Source of the DNA: Bacteroidales bacterium | GTDB lineage: Bacteria > Bacteroidota > Bacteroidia > Bacteroidales > Muribaculaceae | Assembly (NCBI GenBank): GCA_900767075.1 | Contig: CAAFXX010000564.1 | Coordinates: forward strand, 1 to 6,281 | Direction: 5' to 3' | DNA: 6,281 bases | In this document: one piece after another, positions 5,213 through 6,281 of the stretch | How positions within the stretch are numbered: the first letter of the stretch is position 1 | Layout: every line of letters begins with the position of its first letter | Translations under genes and position numbers: made by a program | The notes under the pieces: generated by a model | The model's input: only the letters and a program-made list of their open reading frames with translations | Databases searched by the model: none | What the model was told of the DNA's origin: nothing

Positions 5213-6281
5213 ATGGTTATTCTCTCAAAAAGCAACAAACAAGTATTTTTACTATTTCTCTCCACAATATTGGGGACACTATTGGGAGTTTTGTCATCTA
5301 TCATTAATACACGTTTTCTAATACCTGAAGCATACGGTGATGTAAGATATGTTCAAAATGTAATCAATTTCATCTCTTCTATTTTACTCTTCGGATATTT
5401 TTTGTCTGGTAGTAGGCTATTGGCAATAAGCGATGACGAAACATGTTCTAAAAAAATCAGAGGCTCTCTTTTGGTTATACTTGGAATATGTTCTGCAATC
5501 CTGATTTTATCAATGTGTGTGTGCTCTGTTCTAAAAAATTCAGAGTCGTCAATCTCATACCTCTTTTTGGTTTCTATGCCTGTATGTACTTATCCCTTGT
5601 TACTCAATTACATTAATACAGTATCACAAGGAGATAATCATATTGGTCGTATTTCTCTTGCACGAGTTCTTCCTACTTTTGTCTATATTCCTTTTGCTTG
5701 GTATATATATTCAGCAAGTGGAGCAACACCTGAAAAGATGGTGTTGCTCCAATGGGGAATTTATACGGTTATTTTGCTCTGTATAATTCTATCTTGCAAA
5801 TATTCATTCTATGACTTAAGACCGACATTCAAAGCTTTAAACGCGGAAAATAAGAAATATGGCTTTCAGTTGTACTTGGGCTCTTTGATAATGGTGGCGT
5901 CCAACTATATTGCAGGCATAACGATTGGTCTGTTTGGCGACAACAATACAGAAGTTGGATTCTATACTTTGGCATTAACTGTCACATCTCCACTTGCCAT
6001 GCTTCCTGGAATTATCGGAACTACCTACTTCAAGCAATTTGCCAGACAGGCATTTATACCACACAAAGTCATGAAGTGGAGCATCCTACTTACAGTAGCA
6101 TCATGTATCCTCTTCATATTAGTAATTAAATGGGTGGTAATATTACTATATTCTGAGGATTATGCGCCTGTTGGAGGATATGCCGTATGGCTCGCAGCGG
6201 GATTTAGTATTCATGGATTCGGCGACATGATTAACCGCTATCTAGGTTCTCATGGTCAAGGGAAATCGATACGAAACAGCA
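5213..6281 (+). CDS. Wzx-like polysaccharide flippase, 3' end cut off by the window
   Basis: The frame opens after a TAA at 5159-5161 and stays open to the last base, giving 356 codons from the ATG at 5213. The protein is very hydrophobic. Roughly ten membrane spans are visible at about 10-32, 48-66, 84-105, 113-134, 147-168, 176-195, 221-242, 249-270, 290-312 and 322-343. A short cytoplasmic-looking N-terminus and an early FLIPEAYGDVRYVQNV segment (36-50) resemble the first loop of Wzx and polysaccharide-transport proteins of the MOP superfamily. Wzx proteins usually run about 400-480 residues with around 12 spans, so the last two or so spans are missing here. Its likely job is to flip undecaprenyl-linked repeat units across the inner membrane. 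Codon use is strongly AT-rich and unlike the epimerase and rml genes, which suggests a strain-specific, exchanged part of the locus. An O-antigen polymerase is less likely given the span pattern. Confidence 0.8.
   Translation, partial: MVILSKSNKQVFLLFLSTILGTLLGVLSSIINTRFLIPEAYGDVRYVQNVINFISSILLFGYFLSGSRLLAISDDETCSKKIRGSLLVILGICSAILILSMCVCSVLKNSESSISYLFLVSMPVCTYPLLLNYINTVSQGDNHIGRISLARVLPTFVYIPFAWYIYSASGATPEKMVLLQWGIYTVILLCIILSCKYSFYDLRPTFKALNAENKKYGFQLYLGSLIMVASNYIAGITIGLFGDNNTEVGFYTLALTVTSPLAMLPGIIGTTYFKQFARQAFIPHKVMKWSILLTVASCILFILVIKWVVILLYSEDYAPVGGYAVWLAAGFSIHGFGDMINRYLGSHGQGKSIRNS

Noticed and set aside
1..6281. CRISPR array, tRNA, rRNA or transposase gene
   Set aside because: I saw no regularly spaced long repeats, no tRNA-like cloverleaf with a CCA end, no rRNA signature and no transposase motif on either strand.

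Overview
The window is a piece of a surface-polysaccharide (capsule, O-antigen or exopolysaccharide) biosynthesis locus. All recognisable genes lie on the + strand. The organism looks like a member of the Bacteroidales, possibly a Muribaculaceae-type gut commensal. The reasons are starts without a Shine-Dalgarno sequence and with AT-rich leaders, the rmlA-rmlC-rmlD order, and the style of the protein sequences. This assignment is inference, since there is no rRNA or other marker gene.

Layout: (1) 1-74, a short leader of unknown origin. (2) 75-1142, a nucleotide-sugar epimerase of the UDP-glucuronate 4-epimerase type. (3) 1138-1216, a compact REP-like inverted doublet that overlaps the epimerase stop codon. 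(4) 1230-2417, an unusual two-domain protein with an N-terminal polymerase-beta-type nucleotidyltransferase motif and a C-terminal alpha/beta-hydrolase with GHSFG. (5) 2459-2522, a strong hairpin, probably the terminator of that gene. (6) 2533-2553, a small perfect hairpin in the leader of the next operon. (7) 2612-4965, rmlA, rmlC and rmlD, tightly packed; rmlC and rmlD overlap by 4 bases. (8) 4966-5212, an AT-rich intergenic stretch with a 10-bp perfect inverted repeat. (9) 5213-6281, the first 356 codons of a multi-spanning Wzx-like flippase that runs off the end of the window.

How it fits together: the epimerase would supply UDP-galacturonate from UDP-glucuronate. RmlA, RmlC and RmlD would supply dTDP-L-rhamnose, but the RmlB step is not encoded here. 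The flippase would move the lipid-linked repeat unit across the inner membrane. Base composition falls steeply from left to right: 38 of 60 bases are G/C at 301-360, 27 of 60 at 2881-2940, and 15 of 60 at 5341-5400. This is typical of loci where conserved precursor genes adjoin strain-specific, exchanged genes.

The two most noteworthy items are the nucleotidyltransferase-hydrolase fusion, which has no obvious role in polysaccharide synthesis, and the GTAG-headed REP-like doublet just in front of it.
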